A stretch of DNA of 36,947 bases from Candidatus Dormiibacterota bacterium (GTDB taxonomy: Bacteria > Chloroflexota > Dormibacteria > Aeolococcales > Bog-877), in the NCBI GenBank assembly GCA_027306885.1, contig DAHUYV010000081.1, positions 1 through 36,947 on the forward strand. Direction: 5' to 3'. The notes beneath the pieces are model-generated. The model was not told the origin of the DNA. It saw only the letters and a program-made list of their open reading frames with translations, and did no database searches. Shown here piece by piece: positions 1-8,342 of this stretch (position 1 is the stretch's first letter; each line of letters opens with the position of its first letter). Made by a program: the position numbers and the translations under genes.

Positions 1-884
1 CGAAGCTCGCGCCGCACCGGCCTCAGGGGTAGCTCCTGATCTCGGTCGCCCCAGACGATGAGCACCCGCCCTGAGAGCAGTCCCAACTCGGGGAGGAGCG
101 AGGACTCCGGGCGCAAGGTGCGCAGCCGCACCAGCCGGGGCAGCGTCGCCAGGTCCGAGTCGGCGGGGAACCGGCTGGAGCTCCGGGCGTGGAAGTGGTC
201 ACGGTCGGGCCCGATCCGGAGCGGGCCCAGGCCCAACCCGTCGACCCCGTCCAGGCCGTGCCGCTCCACCTCCCGCTCCACGGCGGCGAGGATGTCCATC
301 ATCCCCGGGACCAGGCTCGGCGCCCAGTTCCAGGGATGCCGAATGGCGATCCCCACCGGGCTCAGCAGGACCACGCTCCTCACCAGCTCGGGCCGCTCCA
401 CGGCGAAGGCCCCGGCGACGAACCCGCCGAGAGAGTGGCCACAGATGTCGAAGCGGCCGAGATCGAGGGCAGCAGACAGCTCCCCCACCATGGCCACCCA
501 GCTCCGCCTGGGGTGGCCCCGAAACCGCACGCCGTCGCTGAGGCCGGTGCCCGGGCGGTCCACCCCGATCACCCTCCGCCGCCTCCCCAGATCGGCCAGC
601 AGCTGGTAGTACCCCGCCGCCGCGGTGCCGAGCCCGGGAATGAAGAGGAGGGGCTCCCCGTTGGGATCGCCCAAGTCGAGGCAGTGAATTCGGCCAGCCG
701 AAGTCCCTATGTACCGGTGCCGCACCGGCACCGCGAACTCGGAGAACCAGGAGTCGATGATCTCCTCGAGGTCGGCCTCGGGCACGAAGTCGGAGGCCGG
801 CCGCCGGGCCCAGGCCAGAGCGCCGAGATAGGCGAGGGCGGCGACCGCCGTCGCCCCCGCCCCGACCCGGGCCCCCCGGATCAA
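1..884 (-). CDS. Alpha/beta hydrolase, membrane-anchored, C-terminus cut by window edge
   Basis: At least 294 residues are present and the 3' end lies outside the window. After a hydrophobic N-terminal segment (about residues 9-24, [16 protein letters not shown]) comes an alpha/beta-hydrolase core. It has the strand LLFIPGLG, the DRPGTGLSD turn, the nucleophile elbow GHSLGG with Ser at about residue 151, and WGDRDQ, which probably carries the acid residue. The catalytic His would lie beyond the edge. The substrate cannot be read from the sequence. I chose the TTG at 884-882, which overlaps the dnaK stop by 4 bp (TTGA), because the frame stays open and this includes the membrane segment. Two GTG codons further in are alternatives and would remove the anchor. 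The tight overlap implies co-transcription with dnaK. Family confidence is high; start and function are uncertain. Confidence 0.8.
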   Translation of the reverse strand, partial: MIRGARVGAGATAVAALAYLGALAWARRPASDFVPEADLEEIIDSWFSEFAVPVRHRYIGTSAGRIHCLDLGDPNGEPLLFIPGLGTAAAGYYQLLADLGRRRRVIGVDRPGTGLSDGVRFRGHPRRSWVAMVGELSAALDLGRFDICGHSLGGFVAGAFAVERPELVRSVVLLSPVGIAIRHPWNWAPSLVPGMMDILAAVEREVERHGLDGVDGLGLGPLRIGPDRDHFHARSSSRFPADSDLATLPRLVRLRTLRPESSLLPELGLLSGRVLIVWGDRDQELPLRPVRREL

Positions 885-2791
885 ACTTCCTTGAACTCGG
901 CGTCGACCACGTCCCCATCCCCGCCGGGGGTCCCGGCCGCGCCAGCCGGGGGAATGTCCTCGGGAGGAGGGGCGCCATCCGTGGACTCCGGAGCCGACGA
1001 AGAGTAGATCGCCTCGCCCACCTTCTGGAGGGCGGAGTTGAGCTCCTCCTCGCGCGCCTGCATGTCGGCGGCGTTGTCGGCGGCCACCGCCGTCTTGAGC
1101 GCCTCGATCTTCTGGTTGATGTCGTCGCGGACCTCGGTGCTCACCTTCTCGCCGTGCTCCCGCATCGTCTTCTCGGCCTGATAGACGAGCGCCTCGGAGC
1201 GGTTCTTCAGGGCGACGGCGTCGGCCTTGCGCCGGTCCTCGTCGGCGTGGGACTCGGCCTCGCGCACCATCCTCTCCACCTCCTCCTTCTGGAGCGTGGT
1301 GGATCCGGTGATGGTGACCTTCTGCTCCCGGCCGGTGCCATGGTCCTTGGCGGTGACGTTGAGGATCCCGTTGGCGTCGATGTCGAAGGTGACCTCGATC
1401 TTGGGAAGCCCCCGGGGCGCCGGCGGGATGCCGTCCAGCATGAACCGGCCCAGGGTGCGGTTGTCCCGAGCCATCGGGCGCTCGCCCTGGAGCACCACGA
1501 TCTCCACCGAGGCCTGGTTGTCGGCGGCGGTCGAGAACACCTGGCTCTTGCTGGTGGGAATGGTGGTGTTGCGTTCGATCAACTTCGTGTTGACCTCGCC
1601 CTCGGTCATGATCCCCAGCGAAAGCGGGGTCACATCGAGGAGCAGGACGTCCTTCACCTCGCCCTTCAGGACCCCGGCCTGAATGGCAGCCCCCACCGCC
1701 ACCACCTCGTCGGGGTTGACCCCGCGGTGCGGCTCCTTCCCCCCCAGCTTGGTCACCAGCTCCTGGATCACCGGCATCCGGGTGGACCCGCCGACCAGGA
1801 TCACCTCGTCGAGCTCCGACACCTTCATGTTGGCGTCCTTCAGGGCGGCCTCGAACGGTCCCCGGCAGCGGGCTGTGAGGTCCTCGGTCAGCTGCTCGAA
1901 CTTGGCCCTGGAGAGCTTCAGATCCAGGTGCTTGGGCCCGTTCTGGTCGGCGGTGATGAACGGAAGGTTGACCTGGGTCTCCTGGCGCTGCGAGAGCTCG
2001 ACCTTGGCCTTCTCGGCGGCCTCGGTGAGCCGCTGCAGAGCCTGGCGGTCGGACTTCAGGTCGATCCCCTGGTCCCGCTTGAACTCCTCGGCCATCCAGT
2101 CAACGATCCGACGGTCGTAGTCGTCGCCACCCAGATGCGTGTCGCCATTGGTCGACTTGACCTCGAAGACCCCCTCCCCGACCTCCAGGATGGAGACGTC
2201 GAAGGTGCCACCTCCCAGGTCGAAGACCAGGATCTTCTCCGACTCCTTGCGCTCGAGGCCGTAGGCCAGCGAGGCGGCGGTGGGCTCGTTGATGATCCGG
2301 AGCACGTTCAGTCCGGCAATCTGGCCGGCGTTCTTGGTGGCCTGGCGCTGGGCGTCGTTGAAGTAGGCCGGGACGGTGATCACCGCGTCGGTCACCTTCT
2401 CGCCAAGGTACGCCTCCGCGTCGGCCTTGAGCTTCTGCAGGACCATGGCCGAGATCTGCTCTGGGGTGTAGGGCTTGCCCTCCACATCCACCTCGGCGCG
2501 GCCGTCCTTCCCCGCCACCACCTGGTAGGGCACGATCTTGCGCTCGGACTCCACCTCGCTGAAGAGGCGGCCCATGAAGCGCTTGATGGAGTAGACGGTG
2601 TTCTCAGGGTTGACCGCCGCCTGGCGACGGGCCAGCTGACCCACCAGCCGCTCGCCGTCCTTGGTGAAGGCCACCACGGACGGCGTGGTGCGCCCACCTT
2701 CAGCGTTGGGGATGACTACCGGCTCGCCACCCTCCATCACGGCGACCACCGAATTAGTCGTGCCTAGGTCGATTCCGACGGTCTTGGCCAT
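881..2791 (-). CDS. dnaK: Chaperone protein DnaK (Hsp70)
   Basis: A 636-residue cytosolic ATP-dependent chaperone that binds exposed hydrophobic stretches of unfolded proteins. The N-terminal actin-like ATPase domain starts [18 protein letters not shown] and contains the phosphate-loop sequences [11 protein letters not shown] and [10 protein letters not shown]. The linker [13 protein letters not shown] leads into the peptide-binding domain, and a charged helical lid ends in VVDAEFKEV. Length and all signatures are typical. An in-frame start 13 codons upstream (2830) would add a non-homologous extension. The ATG at 2791 is preceded by GGAGGT at 2808-2803 and is preferred. grpE, dnaJ and hrcA, the usual partners, are not adjacent. 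Instead the gene is followed by an overlapping hydrolase gene. Confidence 0.98.
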   Translation of the reverse strand: MAKTVGIDLGTTNSVVAVMEGGEPVVIPNAEGGRTTPSVVAFTKDGERLVGQLARRQAAVNPENTVYSIKRFMGRLFSEVESERKIVPYQVVAGKDGRAEVDVEGKPYTPEQISAMVLQKLKADAEAYLGEKVTDAVITVPAYFNDAQRQATKNAGQIAGLNVLRIINEPTAASLAYGLERKESEKILVFDLGGGTFDVSILEVGEGVFEVKSTNGDTHLGGDDYDRRIVDWMAEEFKRDQGIDLKSDRQALQRLTEAAEKAKVELSQRQETQVNLPFITADQNGPKHLDLKLSRAKFEQLTEDLTARCRGPFEAALKDANMKVSELDEVILVGGSTRMPVIQELVTKLGGKEPHRGVNPDEVVAVGAAIQAGVLKGEVKDVLLLDVTPLSLGIMTEGEVNTKLIERNTTIPTSKSQVFSTAADNQASVEIVVLQGERPMARDNRTLGRFMLDGIPPAPRGLPKIEVTFDIDANGILNVTAKDHGTGREQKVTITGSTTLQKEEVERMVREAESHADEDRRKADAVALKNRSEALVYQAEKTMREHGEKVSTEVRDDINQKIEALKTAVAADNAADMQAREEELNSALQKVGEAIYSSSAPESTDGAPPPEDIPPAGAAGTPGGDGDVVDAEFKEV

Positions 2792-2811
2792 GAAGCTTGG
2801 AAACCTCCGTA

Positions 2812-2884
2812 CGTTTGAGTCGGGGGCCACCTCGGCGGCCCGCCCGCCATCACTACCCTACCGCAGCCGGAGGGCTCTCAAACG
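2812..2884. repeat. Separated 8-bp inverted repeat flanking the dnaK promoter region
   Basis: CGTTTGAG at 2812-2819 and its exact complement CTCAAACG at 2877-2884 face each other across 57 bp. One arm covers the candidate -35 box, and the other lies just upstream of the dnaK ribosome binding site. The TTTGAGT edge loosely resembles a half-site of the actinobacterial HAIR operator (CTTGAGT), but the 57-bp gap does not fit that operator. It may be a regulatory pair or chance. Confidence 0.25.
2855..2881 (-). promoter_or_regulatory. Candidate dnaK promoter
   Basis: On the minus strand TTGAGA (2881-2876) and TAGGGT (2860-2855) could be -35 and -10 boxes with a 15-bp spacer, about 65 bp before the dnaK ATG. 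The spacer is short and the -10 weak, so this is tentative. No CIRCE element (TTAGCACTC-N9-GAGTGCTAA) or exact HAIR motif is present. Confidence 0.3.
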
Positions 2885-2925
2885 CGGCGTCAGATCGCTG
2901 CTTTCCGCAGGCCGCCCTGGTGCCC

Positions 2926-2931
2926 GATCAT
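2926..2931 (+). promoter_or_regulatory. Possible -10 box for the exported protein gene
   Basis: GATCAT lies 8 nt before the ATG at 2940. The spacing matches the leaderless promoters elsewhere in this window, but the box is only a partial match to TAnnnT. No ribosome binding site precedes this ATG. Confidence 0.3.
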
Positions 2932-2939
2932 GACCCCTC

Positions 2940-3425
2940 ATGGAGACCCGGTCCGGCTCGCGCTCTCCCCGGCTCCTGGCGGGCCTCCTGATGCTGGCGC
3001 TGATCGGCGTGGTGGCGCTGACGGTGATGGCACCGACCGCTGCCCCCGAGCCCAACGGGCTGGGTGTTCTCCCCACCACCGTGACGCTCCTCCAGCGTAG
3101 CGGGATCGCGATCTCGGGACCGAGCGGGACGGCGGCGGTCAGCCAGAGGCAGGCGATGGCGGTGGCCCGTCGGCAGGGTGGTCAGGACATTCCGCAGGCG
3201 GCCTTCCTGGCCGACGCCAGCCAGCCCGCGGGGGGAATCGTCGGCACCCGCCCCCGGCTCTGCTGGGTGGTCCTCTTGGAGGCGGCCCCTGACCCCCTCG
3301 GCAACCTGCCCGCCCCGGGCCAGATCAACCTGTACGCGGTCCTGGTGGACGCCCGGAACGGCCGGTTCCTGGAGGGGGTGATCGCCTTCCAGGGGCCGGC
3401 CCACTCCGGGGTGGGGTCAGAGTAG
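2940..3425 (+). CDS. Small exported or membrane-anchored protein, possibly PepSY-like
   Basis: This 161-residue protein has a basic N-terminus and one hydrophobic segment (about residues 12-31, LAGLLMLALIGVVALTVMAP). That predicts a signal peptide or signal anchor with the rest outside the cell. The exported part contains VSQRQAMAVARRQ, CWVVLLEAA and LYAVLVDARNGRFLEGV. The order of a helix followed by two strands and a 'D-x-x-x-G' turn recalls PepSY/YpeB-type small domains, but the match is weak and I do not assign a function. The gene lies 53 bp upstream of the secreted GH5 gene on the same strand, so the two may form an operon. It is divergent from dnaK. Confidence 0.65.
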   Translation: METRSGSRSPRLLAGLLMLALIGVVALTVMAPTAAPEPNGLGVLPTTVTLLQRSGIAISGPSGTAAVSQRQAMAVARRQGGQDIPQAAFLADASQPAGGIVGTRPRLCWVVLLEAAPDPLGNLPAPGQINLYAVLVDARNGRFLEGVIAFQGPAHSGVGSE

Positions 3426-3478
3426 CCGGGTCAGGCCCCGTCCGGGCCACCCACCGACGGGGCTCCACCGCGGGGGGC

Positions 3479-4873
3479 ATGCGGGGGGCGCTCTGGCTGG
3501 TGGCGGGAACTGTCGGATTGGGCCTTGTGCTTCTGCTTCCGGCTCCGGCGCTGACGGTGCGCTTTGCCACCGACCGACCTGCCGCCGGCGCGCTGCCTTG
3601 GTTGTCGGTCAGCCAGGGGCGGATCGTCGACTCCGGGGGCCGGACCGTGATCCTCCGGGGCTTCAACGACGACGCCCTGCTCCAGACCGGCACGGCCCCG
3701 CTGCCACCGCCGCTCAGCGCCGCCGACGCCAGTCTCATGGAGTCCCAGGGTTTCGATGTGGTCCGCATCCCGGTCTCCTGGTCGCTGTTGGAGCCCACCC
3801 CCGGCCACTTCAGCCAGGGGTACCTGCGGCAGGTGGAGGCGATGGTGGACCTCTGTGCCCGCCACGGCCTCTACTCCGTCATCGACCTGCACACCCAGGA
3901 CTTCGGCGTCGCCTTCGGCGGCAGTGGCGCACCCGCCTGGCTGACCCTCCCGCTCGTCCCCGATTGGCACTTCCCAGGGATTCCGGCACCCTGGCAGCGC
4001 CATCTCTCCCCCGCCGTCAACGCCAACCTCGCCTTCTTCTGGCTTTACCCCAACTGGCAGCGCCTGTACTGGCAGGCCTGGCGGCAGCTGGCTTCGGTCT
4101 TCGCCGCCAACTCGGCCGTCGCCGGATACGACCTGTACAACGAGCCTCACCCCCTGCCCGTCCCCCCTGGGCTCTTCAGCACCCGGATCCTCTTCCCCTT
4201 CTACGCCGCCGGGATACGGCAGATCTCAGCCGTCGACCCCAACCACCTGTTCATCGTGGAGGGGGACCTGTTCGGAGACCTGCCCACGAGGGTGGTGCCC
4301 CTGCGGGCCCCCAACCTCGTGTACTCCACCCATCTGTACCAGGGCAGCCTCATCGGGCCCTCGTACGCGGGCCAGGTGTCACCCCTCAGGGCGGAGCTCA
4401 AGCAGGGGCTGTCCGGCGCCTCTCAGCTCCCCGCCGCATATTGGACCGGTGAGCTGGGCATCGACCACAACCAGGGCGACGCCGTCGCCTGGGCCGTCGC
4501 CGAGATCGCCCTCTCCGACCAATACCTGACCGGATGGGCCTGGTGGCAGTGGTATGACTCCACCGGTTGGGGGGTGAGGCAGGGGCGGGCGAAGGTGGAC
4601 TCGGCCTGGCTCTCGGTGCTCTCCCAGCCCTACGTCCAGGCCGCCCCCGGCACCCTCGCCGCCATGCGGTACGACCCCGCCGGCCACCTCCTCAGCGCCG
4701 AGATCCGGGGCGCCTCCCCCGGAGCGGTGGCCCAGGTCGCCTGGCCCCAGGACCTGGGCCGGCCCCGCGTTAGCGGTGGATGCGCCCGCCTCCGCGCGGC
4801 CTCCCCCGGGCGGGTGCAGATCACCCTGCTCGCGCCCTCCTGCAAACTCACCGTGGCCCCCTTGCAGGGCTGA
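3479..4873 (+). CDS. Secreted glycoside hydrolase family 5 (endoglycoceramidase-like)
   Basis: A 464-residue protein with an N-terminal hydrophobic export signal (about residues 4-24). The mature part is a GH5 TIM barrel. Landmarks in order are VILRGFNDD, GFDVVRIPVSWSLLEP, YSVIDLHTQDFG, the acid/base loop YDLYNEPHP (Glu about 222), YSTHLY, the nucleophile region WTGELGID (Glu about 325), and WAWWQWYDS. A C-terminal stretch of about 90 residues looks like a beta-sandwich. The long loop after DLHTQD and the extra C-terminal domain resemble endoglycoceramidase-type GH5 enzymes more than plain cellulases; the natural substrate is not determined. The 3' end overlaps the converging oxidoreductase gene by 26 bp. 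Confidence 0.88.
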   Translation: MRGALWLVAGTVGLGLVLLLPAPALTVRFATDRPAAGALPWLSVSQGRIVDSGGRTVILRGFNDDALLQTGTAPLPPPLSAADASLMESQGFDVVRIPVSWSLLEPTPGHFSQGYLRQVEAMVDLCARHGLYSVIDLHTQDFGVAFGGSGAPAWLTLPLVPDWHFPGIPAPWQRHLSPAVNANLAFFWLYPNWQRLYWQAWRQLASVFAANSAVAGYDLYNEPHPLPVPPGLFSTRILFPFYAAGIRQISAVDPNHLFIVEGDLFGDLPTRVVPLRAPNLVYSTHLYQGSLIGPSYAGQVSPLRAELKQGLSGASQLPAAYWTGELGIDHNQGDAVAWAVAEIALSDQYLTGWAWWQWYDSTGWGVRQGRAKVDSAWLSVLSQPYVQAAPGTLAAMRYDPAGHLLSAEIRGASPGAVAQVAWPQDLGRPRVSGGCARLRAASPGRVQITLLAPSCKLTVAPLQG

Positions 4874-5843
4874 CCGGGACTGCGGCCGCCTCCTTCCAGC
4901 TCTCCCGGCAGGCGTCGATCACCCGAAGGTTGGCCGCAGCCTCAGCCGCCGAGGTCGGTGGGGGCGACCCCTCTCGGACCGCTTCCATGAACCGCCCGGC
5001 CATCACCTGGTAGGGGTCGGCGGCGGGAGTCTCCAGCGCCGCGGGCGGCCGATCCGGAGCCCGTTCCAGGTAGACCGGAATCCTCTGGCCCCGCCAGGCG
5101 GTGAAGGGGGCGGGGATCACCAGGGTCGCCTCAGATCCCTCCAGGCGCAGCCATTGCGACTCCGCCCGGGAGAAGCCGCAGCTGAGGGCGGCGCCAACTT
5201 GGTCCGGAAACTCGAGCAAGAGGTCGCACCAGAGGTCCACACCGCCCCGGAAGCCGGCCGATGCCAGCACCCGGGTCGGCTCGCCCCCCAGGACCCAGCG
5301 GCTGGCGCTCACCAGGTACGACCCCACGTCGTACAGTGCCCCCCCGCCCAGCTCCGGGTCCCACCGGTAGTCGTCGCCAGGTTGCAGCGGGAAGGCGAAG
5401 CTGCCGGCCACATGCTGGGGGACGCCGATTCGCCCCTCCCGGATCACCCGCAGGATCACCTCCCAGCGCGGGTGGTAGCGGTACATCAACGCCTCCGCCA
5501 GCACCAGCTTCTGCCGGAGCGCCGCCGCGCCCATCTCGTCCGCCTCCTCGGCATTCAGTGCCAGCGGCTTCTCGCAGAGGACATGCTTGCCCCGCTCCAG
5601 CGCCTCCAGGCAGAGCGGCAGGTGCAGTGAGTTGGGCAGGGGGATGTACACACAGTCGACGTTGGAGTTCAGCACATCGAGATAGCCGCCGGGCACCGAC
5701 GGAATCCCCAGCTCTCCCGCCACCCGGGAGCCTCGCTCCCGGTCGCGACTCCCGACCGCCACCACCTCGCCGCCCGCGGCTCGGATCGCGGGGATGACGG
5801 CTCGGGCCGCAATCCGGGAGCTGCCCAGCACACCCCACCGCAT
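4848..5843 (-). CDS. Gfo/Idh/MocA family NAD(P)-dependent oxidoreductase
   Basis: A 331-residue cytosolic sugar dehydrogenase. The Rossmann fold begins MRWGVLGSSRIAARAVIPAI. The family signature EKP (residues 91-93, in HVLCEKPLAL) carries the lysine expected to take part in catalysis. EALMYRYHP follows, a segment shared with the xylose/dihydrodiol dehydrogenase subgroup. The second half is the alpha/beta substrate and dimerisation domain (GGGALYDVGSYLVS). The ATG at 5843 places the start exactly at the dinucleotide-binding strand; longer in-frame versions read into the upstream gene and are rejected. It lies 8 bp after the ThuA fusion gene, so the two form an operon and probably act on related sugars. 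The exact sugar is unknown. Confidence 0.92.
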   Translation of the reverse strand: MRWGVLGSSRIAARAVIPAIRAAGGEVVAVGSRDRERGSRVAGELGIPSVPGGYLDVLNSNVDCVYIPLPNSLHLPLCLEALERGKHVLCEKPLALNAEEADEMGAAALRQKLVLAEALMYRYHPRWEVILRVIREGRIGVPQHVAGSFAFPLQPGDDYRWDPELGGGALYDVGSYLVSASRWVLGGEPTRVLASAGFRGGVDLWCDLLLEFPDQVGAALSCGFSRAESQWLRLEGSEATLVIPAPFTAWRGQRIPVYLERAPDRPPAALETPAADPYQVMAGRFMEAVREGSPPPTSAAEAAANLRVIDACRESWKEAAAVPVSPARGPR

Positions 5844-5851
5844 CCGGCTGC

Positions 5852-7513
5852 TCAGATCCGCACCCGCTGAGGGCCCTCTCGGGCTGCCCGGGTGGCTGCC
5901 TCCATCACCGCGATGTTGCGGAACGCCGAGGATGCTGTCACCGCCAGCGGCTCCCGGGCCAGCAGGTGGCCGGCCAGGTTGCGGTAGAAGGCGTGGGGGG
6001 GCGACGGGGGCAGCGCCAGCCGCTCGTCGTGGCTCCTTCCCGCCGGGCCGGGCCTCAGCAGGTGGAGTTCGCAGGGGAGGTCCGAGACCGGGATCGGGGC
6101 CTCGACCACCCCCGCGGGCGCCGGCCTGAGAAGAGTCTCCTCCCGCCACAGGCCGAGGGCTGCCCCACGGGTCCCGAGGACGTACCACTTGGGCTTGCGC
6201 GCCGCGGCGATGTCGGAGTGGGTGAACTCAGCATCGGTGCCGCTGGCGAAGCGCATCCGCAGCTGAAAGTGGTCGTCGTTGCTGACATCGTGCCAAACCA
6301 GCTTCTGCCGGGTGGCGCTGACCTCGACCACCTCTCCTGGGATGAGTTGGAGGATCCAGTCCAGATAGTGGGAACCCCAGTCGAAGATCACCCCGCCGCT
6401 GATGGAGGCGTCGGAATGCCAGAGGTGGCAGGGGTGCTCGAACCCGCCGACGAACGCCTCCACATGGAAGACCTCCCCCAGCTTCCCGGAGCGCACCGCG
6501 GCCGCCAGGGCCAGAAAGTCCGGGTCCCAGCGCCGGTTCTGGTAGACGGTGAGGGTCCCGGGGCTGGCCGCCGCGGCCGCCAGCAGCCGCTCGCCCTCGG
6601 CGACCGATAGGCAGAGGGGCTTCTCCACCACCACGTGCCGACCCGACTCCAGCACCCGAAGGGCCATCTGGGCATGGGTGTTGGGGGGTGTCGAGATCAC
6701 CACCAGATCCACCTCCGGAAGCTGGAGCAGCTGGTCCAGGTCGGAGACCACCACCGCCTCGGGTGCCTGCCTGCGCGCCGACGCCACCCGGTCCTCGGAG
6801 CGGTCGCACACCGCCCTCAGCTCCAGTCCGGGCACCTCGGCCACCGAGCGCACGTGCTCCGCGCCGATGGCGCCGTAGCCGAGCAGGCCCACCCCGACCG
6901 CCCCCGGCTCGGGCCTCCCCGCCGCGTGGCGGAGGCCGCGATAGAGCAGGCCCTGGACCGAGGGCAGGCAGTAGGTCTGCCGTGACTCCCCCAGCCCGAA
7001 ATGAAAAACCCGGCCGGCGCCGGCGGACCGGACGGAGGCGAGCGGTTGCCGCTCCGACCGCCAGGTGGTGCTGAGAAGTACCTCCGCCGGGGCGCCGCTG
7101 GGAGAGCCAAGATAGCCGGAATCCTCGACCGCGAAGGAGCCCCCGAGCCGACGGGTGATGTCGTGGTCCTCGCGCTCGACGTCAACCACCAGCTCCGACA
7201 TGGGGAGCCGCCCGGTGACCCCTCCCAGGACTCCCCGGAGGCCCGATCCCGCCGACCAGCTGAGGCTGGTGCAATGCAGCGCCAGCAGCCCTCCGCCCCG
7301 CTGCAGGAAGTCGTAAATTCGAGACTCCGCCTCGGGCTCCAGCGGTCCCTCGGGCGGATGGGCCACCAGCACATCGATGTCCCTCAGGTCGCGGATGGCG
7401 CTGGGGTCACCCAGGACTTCGGCCTTGACCTCGCCGGTGCCGTCCAGATACTCGAGCCAAGGCACCATCGCCTCGAGCTGAGGGCCGCCAGCCAGAACCA
7501 GGGCTCGAATCAC
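5852..7513 (-). CDS. ThuA-like domain fused to Gfo/Idh/MocA oxidoreductase
   Basis: A 553-residue two-domain protein. About residues 1-200 are a ThuA/class-I-glutamine-amidotransferase-like fold (IRALVLAGG, DVLVAHPPEGPL, FLQRGGGLLALHCT, GAGRVFHFGLGE). From about residue 205 there is a complete Gfo/Idh/MocA dehydrogenase with GVGLLGYGAIGAEH, STPPNTHAQMA, VVEKPLCLS, and a C-terminal domain containing GGVIFDWGSHYLDW. In rhizobia, ThuA and ThuB are separate proteins that handle 3-keto-disaccharide intermediates such as 3-ketotrehalose; here their equivalents are one polypeptide. A TTG at 7519 is also possible. The GTG at 7513 is preferred because AGGAGG ends 8 nt before it. Keto-sugar processing is inferred. 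Confidence 0.88.
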   Translation of the reverse strand: MIRALVLAGGPQLEAMVPWLEYLDGTGEVKAEVLGDPSAIRDLRDIDVLVAHPPEGPLEPEAESRIYDFLQRGGGLLALHCTSLSWSAGSGLRGVLGGVTGRLPMSELVVDVEREDHDITRRLGGSFAVEDSGYLGSPSGAPAEVLLSTTWRSERQPLASVRSAGAGRVFHFGLGESRQTYCLPSVQGLLYRGLRHAAGRPEPGAVGVGLLGYGAIGAEHVRSVAEVPGLELRAVCDRSEDRVASARRQAPEAVVVSDLDQLLQLPEVDLVVISTPPNTHAQMALRVLESGRHVVVEKPLCLSVAEGERLLAAAAASPGTLTVYQNRRWDPDFLALAAAVRSGKLGEVFHVEAFVGGFEHPCHLWHSDASISGGVIFDWGSHYLDWILQLIPGEVVEVSATRQKLVWHDVSNDDHFQLRMRFASGTDAEFTHSDIAAARKPKWYVLGTRGAALGLWREETLLRPAPAGVVEAPIPVSDLPCELHLLRPGPAGRSHDERLALPPSPPHAFYRNLAGHLLAREPLAVTASSAFRNIAVMEAATRAAREGPQRVRI

Positions 7514-7545
7514 AATCAAGGCCTCCTCCCGACCCGACGCCGCAG

Positions 7546-7551
7546 ACTCTA
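7546..7551 (-). promoter_or_regulatory. Candidate -10 box for the ThuA-Gfo operon
   Basis: TAGAGT on the minus strand, followed by a leader of about 32 nt that carries the strong ribosome binding site GGGAGGAGG (7530-7522) before the GTG at 7513. No clear -35 box is visible. Confidence 0.4.
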
Positions 7552-7575
7552 GCCGACTCGGGGGCGTGGGTATGC

Positions 7576-7589
7576 CCTCGAATTCGAGG
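7576..7589. promoter_or_regulatory. 14-bp perfect palindrome between menG and the ThuA-Gfo operon
   Basis: CCTCGAATTCGAGG is self-complementary over its full length. It sits just upstream of where a -35 box for the ThuA-Gfo promoter would fall, and just after the menG stop. It could be an operator for a dimeric regulator of the sugar operon. As it has no loop or T-run it is a poor intrinsic terminator. Confidence 0.4.
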
Positions 7590-7595
7590 CGGCGC

Positions 7596-8342
7596 TCAGG
7601 CCGGCGGAGGGAGCTCCGGGCGCCGCCCCAGATGCAGCGCCACGATACCGAAACTCATCCGGCGGAAGCCCACCCCCTCGAAGCCGGCCTGGCGCAGCCA
7701 CCCCGCCACCACCGGGGGGGCGGGGAAGACCGATATGGACGAGGTCAGGTACTGGTATGCGCCGGAATGGCCGAGGAGCGCCCGCGCCACCACCGGGATC
7801 GCCAGGCGGCTGTAGAGCCCGTAGAGGGGGCGCATGAAGCGGTCCGGCGTGCTGAACTCCAGGATCACCACGCGGCCGCCGGGGCGCAGCACGCGCAGCA
7901 ACTCCCGCAGCGCCCCCTGGTGGTCCTCGATGTTGCGCAGCCCAAACGCCATGGTGGCGGCGTCGAAGCTGGCATCCGCGCAGGGCAGGTGCAGGGCATC
8001 TCCCAACCGGAACTCCACCTGGGGCACCGCCGAGGCCGCGGCCGCCAGCATCGCCTCGGTCATGTCCACTCCCACAACCCTTCCCCGGGCTCCGACCTTG
8101 GACCGAAGCAGCCGGGCCAGGGCGCCCGTCCCCGTGCACACATCCAGCGCGTCGCCCCCCTGCGACAGGCGGGCCAATTGCGCGGCCCGGCGCCGCCAGC
8201 GACGGTCCTCGCCGAGGCTGAGGACGGCGTTGAGGAGGTCGTAGCGAGGGGCTATCCCGGTGAACATGGATCGCACGGCTTCGCGCTCGGGCCGCCCGGC
8301 GGTGGGCAGAGTGTCGCCCCTCTCCAGGGCCGTTCGGCTCAC
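7596..8342 (-). CDS. menG: Demethylmenaquinone methyltransferase (UbiE/MenG family)
   Basis: A 248-residue SAM-dependent methyltransferase predicted to methylate demethylmenaquinone to menaquinone at the membrane surface. The UbiE signature is present near the start (VRSMFTGIAPRYDLLNAVLS then GEDRRWRRRA). It is followed by the SAM loop LDVCTGTGALA, motif II FRLGDALHLPCADASFD, MAFGLRNIEDH and RVLRPGGRVVILEFSTP. I chose the GTG at 8342 because it overlaps the stop of the upstream MTAP-family gene by 4 bp (GTGA), implying translational coupling. An upstream in-frame start would add a non-homologous arginine-rich tail. Menaquinone rather than ubiquinone is inferred from the Gram-positive-type context. 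Confidence 0.9.
   Translation of the reverse strand: MSRTALERGDTLPTAGRPEREAVRSMFTGIAPRYDLLNAVLSLGEDRRWRRRAAQLARLSQGGDALDVCTGTGALARLLRSKVGARGRVVGVDMTEAMLAAAASAVPQVEFRLGDALHLPCADASFDAATMAFGLRNIEDHQGALRELLRVLRPGGRVVILEFSTPDRFMRPLYGLYSRLAIPVVARALLGHSGAYQYLTSSISVFPAPPVVAGWLRQAGFEGVGFRRMSFGIVALHLGRRPELPPPA

Noticed and set aside
199-978. Open frame on the minus strand overlapping the hydrolase and the end of dnaK
   Set aside because: Its product is Arg/Gly/Pro-rich low-complexity sequence, while the neighbouring frame gives a clear alpha/beta hydrolase over the same DNA.
1154-2767. 537-codon open frame antisense to dnaK
   Set aside because: GC-rich antisense shadow: dominated by Leu, Gly, His and Arg, with no domain, while dnaK on the other strand is certain.
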